Shown one piece after another: positions 26,693 to 35,313 of a stretch of 64,000 bases of DNA. Source of the stretch: Planctomycetota bacterium. GTDB taxonomy: Bacteria; Planctomycetota; Planctomycetia; Pirellulales; Pirellulaceae. The position numbers were made by a program, and so were the translations under genes. Where the stretch lies: NCBI GenBank assembly GCA_016872725.1, contig VGZC01000026.1:1-64000 (forward strand). The letters are read 5' to 3'. Each line of letters starts with the position of its first letter. The stretch's first letter is position 1. Below the pieces are notes generated by a model that did no database searches, was not told the origin of the DNA, and saw nothing but the letters and a program-made list of their open reading frames with translations.

Positions 26693-28201
26693 TCATTCGG
26701 GTTGTGCCGAAAGCGATCCCGCGTCCGGTTCTCCCGCGCCGGCCATCGAGACACGCACGAGAAGCAGCACAAGGATGCCGACCGCCATTCCGATCGCCGC
26801 GCCGATCGCCGCGTTTTGCACGTCGAGCCACCAGAGCAATGCGGGGATCGATGGAGGCGAAAGCAGTTCGACCTTCGCGGGACCCACGAGGCTTGCCGCT
26901 TCGATCGCTTCGAGTTTCTTCGCGGCGATCTCGAATAGCCACTCGGATCGCGCAAGCCTCGCCTGCTGCCGCAGTGCGGCGAGCTCGGCCTCCTTGGCGG
27001 CGAGCTGTGCGACAACTCGGTTCTTTTCCACGGCCGGATCCACCTTCTCCGGCTTCGGGCGTTCCTCCCGCGCCGGTTCGGCGGGTTCGGTCGCGGGTTC
27101 GGTCGCGGGGTCGGTCGGCGCGGAATCCGGCCCCGCGCTTCCTTCGGCGGGAGCTGCCGATTCGGGAGTCGGAACGGCCGGAGCTGCGCCGGCCGGCGAA
27201 GCGGTCTCCGCGATCTTCTTGCGAAGTTCGACGACTTTGGGGTGGCTCTCGCCGAATTCCCCGAGCAGAATCTGCTCGTCGACCAGCAACGGAATAAGCC
27301 GCTCATTCAGGTCGGTTCGCGACGCGAGCAGTCGCGTCATGATCGCGATCCGTTGGCGGACTTCCTTGACCTTGACATGATCCCTGCCGTGTTCCTTGAG
27401 CAACTGTTGTTGCTGTTGGACGAGCGGCCCCAGGAACTTCTGGGAAAGATCCTGATGCCGATCGTCTTGCGCCACCACCGGTGGTGGCTCGACGGTCTTG
27501 GGCGGCGCCGCCGCGCCGGAGTCGATGAGCGCGGCGGGGAGTTTTTCGAGCGACTCCCAGCGTGCGAGTTCACCTTCGAGCGACGCGACATCTCGAGCGG
27601 CCGTGTAGATCGACGACTCCAATGCGGCAAGCCGCTCGGGCGATTTCCCGTTGCCGCGCGGCTTGGGTGCCGATTCCGATCCTCCGACGTCGCGCTCGAC
27701 GGTCACCTCGGCATTCAGTTGATTGCGAGCACTTTCGAGCTCCCGGATAAAGTCGGGTTGGACGCCGGATTCCAGGGTTCGCATCGACTGCGCGTAGGCG
27801 TCCACCAGCGTGGCGAGCGCGGCCAACGTGCCTTCGCGCGTCCGCCCTCGAAATGCGATGTCGAACGCGCCTTCGCGGGCCGAGGCCGGCGCGACCGACA
27901 CGCGCGATCGCACGACGGCTCGGAGATCGGGAAGATCGGCGAATTCGAAAACGCCTTTGAGCCGTGTGTCGCGGACGGCCGTATCGAGCACCGTATCGCT
28001 TGTGAGGAAGGCTCGGGCCTGGCGGAAATCGGAGGGAGCCGACGCTTCGAAGGTCCGGGCGTCGACCAGGCGTGACGGCACGAAGACCGTCGCGCGCGAT
28101 TCGTAGACGTGACCGACCGCCTTGGACCGCAAATAGCCCACGAGCCCGCCGATCACCACCCATACGAGGAGCAGCGCGTATTGCGTGTAGCGGTTTTGCA
28201 T
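26693..28201 (-). CDS. Wzz-type polysaccharide chain-length determinant
   Basis: This inner-membrane co-polymerase of 502 residues has two membrane segments, one near the N terminus (YALLLVWVVIGGLVGYL, about 8-24) and one near the C terminus (IGAAIGMAVGILVLLLVRV, about 468-486). Between them lies a long periplasmic region rich in coiled coil, interrupted by an acidic Pro/Thr/Glu-rich stretch (about 340-390). There is no kinase domain, so it is the Wzz/CpsC-like half-type, unlike the full Wzc at 36284. The ATG has ggagg upstream. It is the first gene of a minus-strand group with the NusG paralogue. It probably sets polysaccharide length or assembles export. Confidence 0.85.
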   Translation of the reverse strand: MQNRYTQYALLLVWVVIGGLVGYLRSKAVGHVYESRATVFVPSRLVDARTFEASAPSDFRQARAFLTSDTVLDTAVRDTRLKGVFEFADLPDLRAVVRSRVSVAPASAREGAFDIAFRGRTREGTLAALATLVDAYAQSMRTLESGVQPDFIRELESARNQLNAEVTVERDVGGSESAPKPRGNGKSPERLAALESSIYTAARDVASLEGELARWESLEKLPAALIDSGAAAPPKTVEPPPVVAQDDRHQDLSQKFLGPLVQQQQQLLKEHGRDHVKVKEVRQRIAIMTRLLASRTDLNERLIPLLVDEQILLGEFGESHPKVVELRKKIAETASPAGAAPAVPTPESAAPAEGSAGPDSAPTDPATEPATEPAEPAREERPKPEKVDPAVEKNRVVAQLAAKEAELAALRQQARLARSEWLFEIAAKKLEAIEAASLVGPAKVELLSPPSIPALLWWLDVQNAAIGAAIGMAVGILVLLLVRVSMAGAGEPDAGSLSAQPE

Positions 28202-28281
28202 GCGATCGAACCTCCATCACCCGCGCGCCGCGGAATTTGACCTAAGATTGGTGTTGTTCCATTCTAGTTGATTCCGATAAG

Positions 28282-28665
28282 ATGTGGCACCTTTTTGTGA
28301 GTTGCGAGGTCGACGTGGTATCGATTCCCGTGGCGAGTGACCCCATGATTGCAAGGCAGCAGGACGTGGGTGAGTGTTTGCCGCAAACGACGACCGCCTA
28401 TGACCAGTTCACGGAGGATTGTCTCGCCGCGATCGATCTGTGGCTGCGTTGGGACGAACGCAATCGGCATTTGACCGAACGACTATTCGCGGCTCGTGGT
28501 TCGCAGGCCGACGTGGAAGCGTTGCTGGACGAGTGCGACTCGCTTCGGCGCGAGGCGGCCGAGGTTTCGCGCCGCGCCCTCGCAAGGCTCGACGGACCGC
28601 CCGCGACCCGTCCAACGGCCACCGCCCGGTCGGCCTCTTCACCGCACCCGTTCAGCCAGCGGTAG
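28282..28665 (+). CDS. Small helical protein of unknown function
   Basis: The frame encodes up to 127 residues, mostly predicted helix, with conserved-looking DQFTEDCLAAIDLWLRWDERN and a charged C-terminal half ending in a Thr/Ser/Pro-rich tail. The start is uncertain: ATG 28282, GTG 28315 (gagg upstream) and ATG 28345 are all possible. It is divergent from the Wzz-like gene. No family is recognised. Confidence 0.55.
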   Translation: MWHLFVSCEVDVVSIPVASDPMIARQQDVGECLPQTTTAYDQFTEDCLAAIDLWLRWDERNRHLTERLFAARGSQADVEALLDECDSLRREAAEVSRRALARLDGPPATRPTATARSASSPHPFSQR

Positions 28666-28754
28666 TGGACCGGCGTCTTCCGCGCATGCGGTCGCGGGAG
28701 CATGGCCCACGAACGACGCGAACGACGTGAACGACGCGAAAGGGCGCGAGGTCG

Positions 28755-29006
28755 ATGCTTGGGCGGACCCGCCGCCCCAACACGGCCCGGTGGCTGCCAC
28801 GCATGCCGCGTGAGCTCTTTGCCCCACGACCGCTCCTTATCTTCGGCTCGTCGGTTTTGCGTCATTACCTTTCGCTGGCTCAGGTTCACGCGGCACTCGC
28901 CTATTATCATGCGAACCAAGACGGAATGGACGCCCAGATGGAAGCTGACGAGGCTGAGTGCGATCGATTGGAACAAGTGCATCGCGAGTCGGGGAATCAT
29001 GCGTGA
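28755..29006 (+). pseudogene. DUF433-type antitoxin remnant
   Basis: The last 50 residues (LRHYLSLAQVHAALAYYHAN and the acidic tail after it) match the C-terminal half of DUF433 antitoxins, a family whose partner is a DUF5615 PIN-like toxin. The N-terminal DNA-binding half is not recognisable: the first 30 residues of the frame look like unrelated sequence. Its stop overlaps the start of the toxin fragment as GTGA, the coupling expected for a toxin-antitoxin pair. I read it as a truncated antitoxin gene. Confidence 0.6.
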
Positions 29007-29056
29007 CACTTCGGCTTTACTTCGACGAAGACGCCGTTCGCCATGCCCTGGTCGAT
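29003..29056 (+). pseudogene. DUF5615-type toxin remnant (N-terminal 18 residues)
   Basis: From GTG 29003 the frame reads VTLRLYFDEDAVRHALVD, the typical start of a DUF5615 PIN-like RNase toxin with its first acidic residues (DED). After about 29055 the homology stops abruptly and the frame continues as nonsense antiparallel to the carbamoyltransferase sequence. The remaining 80-100 residues, including the other active-site acids, are missing. Confidence 0.6.
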
Positions 29057-29933
29057 GGTCAAGAAGACGGGCATCTCGCGCATCGCGCTCTCCGGCGGCG
29101 TCAATGCCAACGTCAAGCTCAACCAGCGCATCCGGGAAGTCCCGGGTGTGAAGTGCGTGTTTGTCTATCCGAACATGGGAGACGGCGGGTGCGCGACGGG
29201 GGCCGCCATGCTCGCCTGCGGTGCCGCGTCATTCCGCGCCGAACCGATCGACCATGTCTACTATGGGCCCGACTACGCCGATCACGAAATCGAATCCGCG
29301 CTCCGTGACGCGAACTTGGCCTTTGATCGGTCGCCCGACATCGAGGAAACCGTTGCCGATCTGCTCGTCGAGAACCGCATTGTCGGACGGTTTGAAGGAC
29401 GCATGGAATACGGGCCCCGCGCGCTCGGCAATCGGTCCATCCTCTATCCCGCCCAAGATCCGGACGTCAACCAATGGCTGAACCACCAGCTTGGGCGTAC
29501 CGAGTTCATGCCGTTCGCCCCCGCCGCTCTGGCTTCCGAAGCACCACAGCTCTTTAAGAACCTGGATGGGTGTGAAAAGACGGCCGAGTTCATGACCGTC
29601 ACGTTCGACTGCACCGAACGGATGACTCGGCAATGCCCGGCGGCCGTGCACGTCGACCATACGGCTCGCCCGCAGTTGGTCAGCCCGACAACCAACGCGA
29701 GTTTCCACGCCATCCTCGCCGCGTACCATCGTCGCACGGGGATCCCGTCCGTGATCAACACGAGCTTCAACATGCACGAGGAACCGATCGTCTGCTCGCC
29801 CGATGACGCCATCCGCGCGTTCCTACAGGGCCGGATCGACTATTTGGCGATCGGATCCTACCTCGTTCCCCATCCGAAGCTGGAGTCGATCGCGGCCGAG
29901 CGTCTTCGTCCCGCCCAGGCCGTCCCCAGGTAA
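29043..29933 (+). pseudogene. NodU/CmcH carbamoyltransferase, C-terminal half only
   Basis: The 296-residue frame starts in mid-protein at WSMVKKTGISRIALSGGVNAN and continues with NVKLNQRI, PNMGDGG, the family signature YGPRALGNRSIL, EFMPFAPA and NTSFNMHEEPIV. All belong to the second half of carbamoyltransferases that decorate sugars or antibiotics. The normal length is about 570-610 residues, so the N-terminal ASKHA part is absent. There is no ribosome site for the ATG at 29043. The 5' break coincides with the broken DUF5615 gene, so one deletion or recombination probably created both ends. It is likely non-functional. Confidence 0.75.
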
Positions 29934-30234
29934 GCAGATGCCACGGGGTCCACGGAAACACACGGATGGGCACGAGAAGGAGATCCAATCGGCCTTCCGT
30001 AGCCCCTCGTATCCTTCCGTGGCCCCCCGTCATCGATTCACTCATCCCCCATACCTACTTCACCTTGTCGGTCTGGTGCGCCTATTTTGCCCTATTTGCT
30101 CAAATCCCTTGAAATTGCGCCGTCGGTCGAATACAACTGGAATGCGCATGCCGCGCGAAAGGGCTTGGCTTTTCGAACAGCGGGTCGTGTTTCTTCGGTT
30201 GATGGCGGGGGTTACGGGAATCGGGAGAGTTCCG
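29934..30234. other. Intergenic region with CACGGAA element and promoter
   Basis: Just after the carbamoyltransferase fragment, 29940-29980 carries the dispersed element (ccacggaaacacacggatgg and on), with a short inverted piece (ccttccgtggcc) near 30011-30022. The promoter candidate at 30109-30137 follows. Confidence 0.6.
30109..30137 (+). promoter_or_regulatory. Candidate promoter for the EPS export genes
   Basis: TTGAAA (30109-30114) and TACAAC (30132-30137) are spaced by 17 bases; they match the consensus at five and four positions. Predicted start is about 30144, giving a leader of 90 bases before the ATG at 30235. Confidence 0.45.
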
Positions 30235-31671
30235 ATGAGCAGGCGTTGTGGGAAGATGTCGCGCCGTCTCGGTTGGGTGGTGGCCGCGAGCTGGGTGCTC
30301 GGTCGAGCGTCGTGGTCGCTGGCCGAACCGCCGCGCGAGCAACCTTCCGGTCTTGATACGCTTGTCACCGTTCTCAGGGACTCGCTGGCTCAGCCGCCGG
30401 TCGACTTGCCCGCTCCGGCGGAGCGGGACGCCGCTGCGCCGCCCCAGGAGGACCCATCGACTCCCGAATCGAATCAGAATTCGCAAACCAATCTTCGTCC
30501 ACGCATGCCGCGCGTGATGCCCGGCGTTCCGGGCGATTGGCGTGAGGCGGGAAGCGGCGATCAGCTTCTCGGCGATCAGCTTCGATCGCACTGGGTCAGT
30601 CTGACGTCGGACGGCCGCCTGGTTGGCCGAATCTCGGCGCTCGACGCGCGGGGGAAGTCTCAGCCGGCGACCGGACTGCGGCTGCTCTTCCTTCAGAGTG
30701 GACGTGTCGTCACGGGTGCTGAAACGGACACGAACGGCACATTCGAAGTTCCCGGTCTGGCGCCCGGTGTTTATTCGGTGGTCGCGGCCGGCGCATCGGC
30801 GTTCGCCGCCTATTCGGTCGTGGTCCTTCCGTACGCCGAACGAACGGCATCGATCGACCGAAGCGGGGTTCGATATGTATCGACTCAGCCCGTTGTCGAT
30901 ACCGTCGAGTTCGATGTCGCGGCCATTGGGCCGACATTCGCGACGGTGAAGGCCATCTTGAGGCGGTACTATCCGGAAATGCAGGTTTCGGCCGTCGAAC
31001 AGAGCACCTATTCGACTCTCTTGGACCAGGCCGAGGAATCGTCCCGGTCTCGGTATAGCGGCATTCAGGACCTGCTGAGCGCGAACCAAGGGTTCGTGCC
31101 CGCGAGCACGATCAAATCGCACTCGGTGGAGTTGTTGCCCAACGGCGTTTTTCGAGGTCGTATGCACAACATTGATCGAGTCACCGGGCGTCCGGTGTTG
31201 GTCCGGCAGCTCAATGTCTTTGTGATCCAAGACGACCGGGTGGTGGCTCGAGCGGCCGTGGATGCCGCCGGCGTCTTCCAGATCTCGGGGATCGCACCGG
31301 GTTCGTATGGGCTGGTTGCCGCGGGCCAAGACGGTTTTGGAGCGATCGGGGTGCACCTCATTGCGCCTTCAACGACGCAAGCCGACCGTGACGGCGCATG
31401 GTATGTCGCGGCTCTGGCGGGCACTCCTGGGTTCGACATGGGGCTGATCAACGACCCGCGCGATGTTCAGTCGGGTGCTTCGACGAACCCGAACGCTCAA
31501 GGCGCGCCCGGCGGCATGGCGGGCGGCGCGAACGCGGGAGGTGGAGGAGGCGGGGGCGGTGGAGGCGGTGGTGGCGGCGATGCGGGATTCGCGGCCGCGG
31601 CGATCGGTGCCGCACTCGCCGCCGGTGCATTGGCCGACGACGACAACTCCGCAAGCGTTGCCGGGCCGTAA
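30235..31671 (+). CDS. Exported protein with two carboxypeptidase-regulatory-like domains
   Basis: From ATG 30235 (gggag upstream) the product has 478 residues. A signal peptide (RLGWVVAASWVLGRASWSLA) is followed by a Pro-rich linker. Two beta-sandwich repeats follow, each marked by an HWVSL/HSVEL start, RISALDA or RMHNIDR, and a G-F-(E/Q)-(V/I)-(P/S)-G-(L/I)-APG-Y core (FEVPGLAPGVYSVVAAG and FQISGIAPGSYGLVAAG). This is the carboxypeptidase regulatory-like/transthyretin-like fold found in envelope proteins. The C terminus is a run of 14 Gly, an Ala-rich hydrophobic patch and an acidic end. It heads the plus-strand EPS genes; a role at the cell surface is likely. Confidence 0.78.
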   Translation: MSRRCGKMSRRLGWVVAASWVLGRASWSLAEPPREQPSGLDTLVTVLRDSLAQPPVDLPAPAERDAAAPPQEDPSTPESNQNSQTNLRPRMPRVMPGVPGDWREAGSGDQLLGDQLRSHWVSLTSDGRLVGRISALDARGKSQPATGLRLLFLQSGRVVTGAETDTNGTFEVPGLAPGVYSVVAAGASAFAAYSVVVLPYAERTASIDRSGVRYVSTQPVVDTVEFDVAAIGPTFATVKAILRRYYPEMQVSAVEQSTYSTLLDQAEESSRSRYSGIQDLLSANQGFVPASTIKSHSVELLPNGVFRGRMHNIDRVTGRPVLVRQLNVFVIQDDRVVARAAVDAAGVFQISGIAPGSYGLVAAGQDGFGAIGVHLIAPSTTQADRDGAWYVAALAGTPGFDMGLINDPRDVQSGASTNPNAQGAPGGMAGGANAGGGGGGGGGGGGGGDAGFAAAAIGAALAAGALADDDNSASVAGP

Positions 31672-31883
31672 TCGAGCCAGGCTCGCAATCAACTTCGAGC
31701 CCGAGCCCGAACAGTGGGGGGGCGAGCGCGACTTAGGCCCGATTGGGGGGTTGCGCGCCGTAAAATCGAAAACTTCCCTAAATCCGTCATATCGAACTGG
31801 GCGATGAATTAGTCAGGCCGTGGGGTCCGTATTTTTTCGGATCGCCAAGTCGTAACTTGACTTCGTGCACGGAAGCACCGCCC

Positions 31884-32675
31884 ATGCGTCACAATCGAGC
31901 ATCCCGATCCGCCTTCTATGGCTTGCTCCTTGGCACGCTCGCGCTCGGAAGCGGGTGCACGGCCGTGCAAGGGGTCCGCGAATATGTCGCCTACAACGAT
32001 CTCACGAACGACTTCGTGTTGACGTGGCGGAACGGAGCGTGGGCCGGTCAGTCCTGGCAAATGCACAAACACCAGTTCCTCGACCAGCCGTTCCTCGGTT
32101 CTTTCGCGGAGGGGTACCGAGCGGGCTATGTGGATGTGGCGAGCGGCGCGAATGGGTGCACGCCCGCGCTGCCGCCTCGAAAGTACTGGAGCTGGAAGTA
32201 CCAGACCCCGGAAGGGCAAGGCAAGACGGCCGCCTGGTTCGCCGGATATCCGTTCGGCGCGAAGGCGGCCGAAGAGGAATGCGCCGGGCTCTACAGCGAC
32301 ATTCAAGTATCCGAAACGCTGCGCGGCGAATATCGGCTCGGCCACGAACCGCCGTTCAAGTCGCCGCTCTTCTTCCACAACCCCGAGACCTGGTGCCCGC
32401 CGCAACATGTCGTGCCCGAGGGCGGCCCGATCGAGGGTGGTCCGATCGCCGATCCGGCGGCGGGTCCGGTCCCGGCCGCCGCACCCAGCGCTACCAGCGG
32501 CATGGCTCCGCGAACCTCGGTCACCATGCCCGTTTCGTTCGCCTCGCCCCGGGCCAACGCCGGGCCTTTCATGGGAACGGGTGATCTGCACGACAAGTCC
32601 AACGAATTGACTCGATTGCCGTCCGTTGAGCCGTCTGGGAACCCGTATCTCCCCGGCGGCACGGTGCTCAGGTAA
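31884..32675 (+). CDS. Predicted lipoprotein of the EPS locus
   Basis: The ATG at 31884 gives 263 residues. A signal segment (FYGLLLGTLALGSGC) ends in a Cys that fits a relaxed lipobox. The mature part is Trp/Tyr-rich (FVLTWRNGAWAGQSWQMHK, KYWSWKYQTPEG) with a FAEGYRAGYVDVASG motif. The tail is Pro/Gly/Ala-rich. I recognise no named family. It lies between the carboxypeptidase-regulatory-like protein and the Wza homologue, so an outer-membrane role in export is plausible. Confidence 0.7.
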   Translation: MRHNRASRSAFYGLLLGTLALGSGCTAVQGVREYVAYNDLTNDFVLTWRNGAWAGQSWQMHKHQFLDQPFLGSFAEGYRAGYVDVASGANGCTPALPPRKYWSWKYQTPEGQGKTAAWFAGYPFGAKAAEEECAGLYSDIQVSETLRGEYRLGHEPPFKSPLFFHNPETWCPPQHVVPEGGPIEGGPIADPAAGPVPAAAPSATSGMAPRTSVTMPVSFASPRANAGPFMGTGDLHDKSNELTRLPSVEPSGNPYLPGGTVLR

Positions 32676-32762
32676 ACGCATGGTCCCCGCGGTGCGCTAT
32701 CGCAACGGCGCTCGGTCCGATCGACAATCGCCCCCATCCACCGCCTGTCAGGAAGACGCACG

Positions 32763-34175
32763 ATGAGTCGGCCAACAAACGCAAGGAAGCGAGGAATCGC
32801 CATGCATGGGACGCGCCGGCGGCTTTGCCTGGTCATGGTCGTCATGGGGTTCGCGAGCCTCTCGGGCTGCACCTCGATCCTGTCGCCGATCAGCGGCGTG
32901 CCATCGCACCGGCTGCCACCGCAGTTTCTCGCAAAACCTCGCAATAATCTGGTTCCGATCGACATCTCGCGCCTTCGCCAGGAATCGCCGCGCGAATACC
33001 TGCTGGACAAGCGCGATGTGCTCGGCGTCTACATCGAAGGCGTGCTGGGCGATATGGACCAGCTTCCGCCCGTGCAGTTCCCCGAAGCCGGAAGCGATCG
33101 CCCGCCGTCGATCGGGTATCCCGTGCCGGTCCGCGAGGACGGTACGCTCGCCCTCCCGCTTGTGCCAGCGCTAAACGTCCGAGGCTTGACGCTCTCGCAA
33201 GCGCAGGACGCGATCCGAAAAGCGTACACGATCGACCAGGAGATTTTGAGGCCGGGCAAGGACCGGATCATCGTCACGTTGATGCGCGAACGGGCCTACC
33301 GCGTGATCGTCATGCGACAGGACGGAGCCGATCAGGTCCAGCAAGTCGGGCTCGCGGGCGGAGCGGGTTCGGCGGGTCCGCACAGCACGCTCGGAAGTCG
33401 AGGCCAAGTAATCGATCTGCCCGCGTACAAGAACGATGTCCTGCACGCGCTCGCCTTGACCGGCGGTTTGCCCGGCGTCAATGCGAGGAACGAGGTCAAA
33501 GTCCTGCGCAGTTCGCTCATGGATGCTCAGAAGCGTGACGCGTTCGTGCAGCAGTTCTATCTGAAGAGCGGTGATCAGGGTCCGTGCCTTTGTGCTCCAC
33601 CGATTCCCGAGGATCCCGCGATCCTCCGCATTCCCTTGCGGCTTCCGCCGGGTGAAGTGCCCCGTTTCCGCCCCGACGACGTGGTCCTTCAGGACGGCGA
33701 CATCGTGTTGATCGAATCGCGTGAGACCGAGGTGTTTTATACGGGTGGGTTGCTCGGGGCCGGCGAGTTTCCGCTGCCTCGCGACTACGACCTGGACGCG
33801 CTCACCGCGCTCTCGATGGTCGGACCCGGCGTCGGCGCGTCGATGGGGGGCGGATTCGGACGCGGCGGCGGTGGAATGGGTGGCGGTGGAATGGGCGGCG
33901 GTGGAATGGGCGGCGGTGGAATGGGCGGAAACCTCGCGACCGCGATGGGCGGCGCGCCTCCGGGACAGCTCTTCATCCTGCGGAAAACGCCCTGCGGCGG
34001 GCAAGTCATCATCGCCGTCGACATGACACGCGCTTTGCGCGATCTGTCGGCTCGACCGTTGATCCAGCCCGGCGACATGTTGATCTTGCGGTACAAGCCG
34101 GAAGAAGAGATCTTGAACTTCGGGCTCGGTGGGGTCTTCACGTACGGCATCTACCAGGTACTGCGCAACAACTGA
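32763..34175 (+). CDS. Wza-type polysaccharide export lipoprotein
   Basis: This 470-residue outer-membrane export protein has the lipobox LSGC (Cys about 36). The poly-export domain follows (YLLDKRDVLGVYIEGVLGDM, VREDGTLALPLVPALNVRGLTLSQAQDAI). SLBB-like segments come after it (VIDLPAYKNDVLHALALTGG, RPDDVVLQDGDIVLIESRE and LIQPGDMLILRYKP). A Gly/Met-rich insert (GGGGM repeated, about 368-388), encoded by a 15-bp array, interrupts the last SLBB part. It would form the channel through which the polymer leaves the cell. Seven 79-bp repeats begin four bases after its stop. Confidence 0.88.
   Translation: MSRPTNARKRGIAMHGTRRRLCLVMVVMGFASLSGCTSILSPISGVPSHRLPPQFLAKPRNNLVPIDISRLRQESPREYLLDKRDVLGVYIEGVLGDMDQLPPVQFPEAGSDRPPSIGYPVPVREDGTLALPLVPALNVRGLTLSQAQDAIRKAYTIDQEILRPGKDRIIVTLMRERAYRVIVMRQDGADQVQQVGLAGGAGSAGPHSTLGSRGQVIDLPAYKNDVLHALALTGGLPGVNARNEVKVLRSSLMDAQKRDAFVQQFYLKSGDQGPCLCAPPIPEDPAILRIPLRLPPGEVPRFRPDDVVLQDGDIVLIESRETEVFYTGGLLGAGEFPLPRDYDLDALTALSMVGPGVGASMGGGFGRGGGGMGGGGMGGGGMGGGGMGGNLATAMGGAPPGQLFILRKTPCGGQVIIAVDMTRALRDLSARPLIQPGDMLILRYKPEEEILNFGLGGVFTYGIYQVLRNN
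33867..33926 (+). repeat. 15-bp tandem array encoding GGGGM units
   Basis: Four copies of ggcggtggaatgggc (one with a final T) lie in frame inside the Wza-type gene, adding a Gly/Met loop. Confidence 0.92.
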
Positions 34176-34178
34176 GTC

Positions 34179-34730
34179 GTCGCGCGCCTCTCCGAGGCGT
34201 GTAGCGCTGAAAACACGGTTTGCGACAGGGCAACTCGCCCCGGAGGGGCGAGCGACTGTCGCGCGCCTCTCCGAGGCGTGTAGCGCTGAGACCGAGGTTT
34301 GCGACAGGGCAACTCGCCCCGGAGGGGCGAGCGAACGTCGCACGCCTCTCCGAGGCGTGTAGCGCTGAGACCGAGGTTTGCGACAGGGCAACTCGCCCCG
34401 GAGGGGCGAGCGAACGTCGCGCGCCTCTCCGAGGCGCGTAGCGCTGAGAACAAGGTTTGCGACAGGGCAACTCGCCCCGGAGGGGCGAGCGACTGTCGCG
34501 CGCCTCTCCGAGGCGCGTAGCGCTGAAAACACGGTTTGCGACAGGGCAACTCGCCCCGGAAGGGCGAGCGAACGTCGCGCGCCTCTCCGAGGCGTGTAGC
34601 GCTGAGACCGAGGTTTGCGACAGGGCAACTCGCCCCGGAAGGGCGAGCGAACGTCGCGCGCCTCTCCGAGGCGTGTAGCGCTGAGACCGAGGTTTGCGGC
34701 AGGGCAACTCGCCCCGGAGGGGCGAGCGAC
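34179..34730. repeat. 79-bp tandem repeat, seven units, hairpin-rich
   Basis: Units start at 34179, 34258, 34337, 34416, 34495, 34574 and 34653. Each holds two strong palindromes: cgcctc-tcc-gaggcg and ctcgcccc-gga-ggggcgag, an 8-bp stem with a 3-base loop. Units differ at a few sites (aaaacacgg, agaccgagg or agaacaagg; gagggg or gaaggg). There are no unique spacers, so this is not a CRISPR array. The array begins four bases after the Wza-type gene and fills half of the space before exosortase. Confidence 0.95.
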
Positions 34731-35313
34731 GATGAGGCCGCACAATCGCGCCAATCGGGAGTGATTTCCAGCTCTCGGCGACAGGCAATCGTCGCATTCC
34801 TTTACAGGATCGCGGTCCCCCACTAGCCTAGGACATAGGCCGATCGAGAGGTCGGCTGGAGCCTGGGTGCGTGCGGCAAGAACAGCCTACTCCTGCTCGG
34901 TTTGCATCGCCGTCATTTTCGGTATCGCCGAGTACATTTTGGCTAGACGGCGTTCCTTTCCTATGTTCCGGAGCGGTCCAACGGACGTTCCTGGGCTAAG
35001 GTCTGGTATGTCTCGTACGCGCAGGGCTGGGATGATGGCGTGATCATAACCCGACGCGTCAGCGAGCGCCCGAAGACCGAGACCAGCGACCACGCCCCTC
35101 GCTTAGGCGTCGGGTTGCGATAGCCAGCCCTTCCCAAGACATCCAAAACCTCTAGAAAGGGTGCATTCGGTCACCCACAGGAACGGAGTGCGCGCGGGCG
35201 GAGCGACCGGGTTGTGGATTTGGGAAAACCTCCAAAAGGGGTAGCCCAACGCTTGCGATCGGACCGGTCGTCAAATATCATGCATTTTCCTTTCCCCCCA
35301 AAAGTGCAGCACC
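34731..35313. other. Long intergenic region before the exosortase gene
   Basis: About 580 bases follow the 79-bp array with no gene I can support. Frames on the minus strand are short and not protein-like. I searched by eye for c-di-GMP (GEMM) and cobalamin riboswitch cores and saw neither. The only signal is the promoter candidate at 35253-35281. Confidence 0.5.
35253..35281 (+). promoter_or_regulatory. Candidate promoter of the exosortase operon
   Basis: TTGCGA (35253-35258) and TATCAT (35276-35281) are spaced by 17 bases, matching the consensus at four and five positions. Predicted start is near 35288, about 26 bases before the exosortase ATG. Confidence 0.55.

Noticed and set aside
31542-31671. 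C-terminal exosortase sorting signal on the protein at 30235
   Set aside because: The hydrophobic stretch is Ala/Gly-rich and is followed by Asp and Ser residues rather than Arg. No PEP-like motif precedes it.
34179-34730. Possible CRISPR array
   Set aside because: The seven units follow each other without unique spacers, and no cas gene is present.
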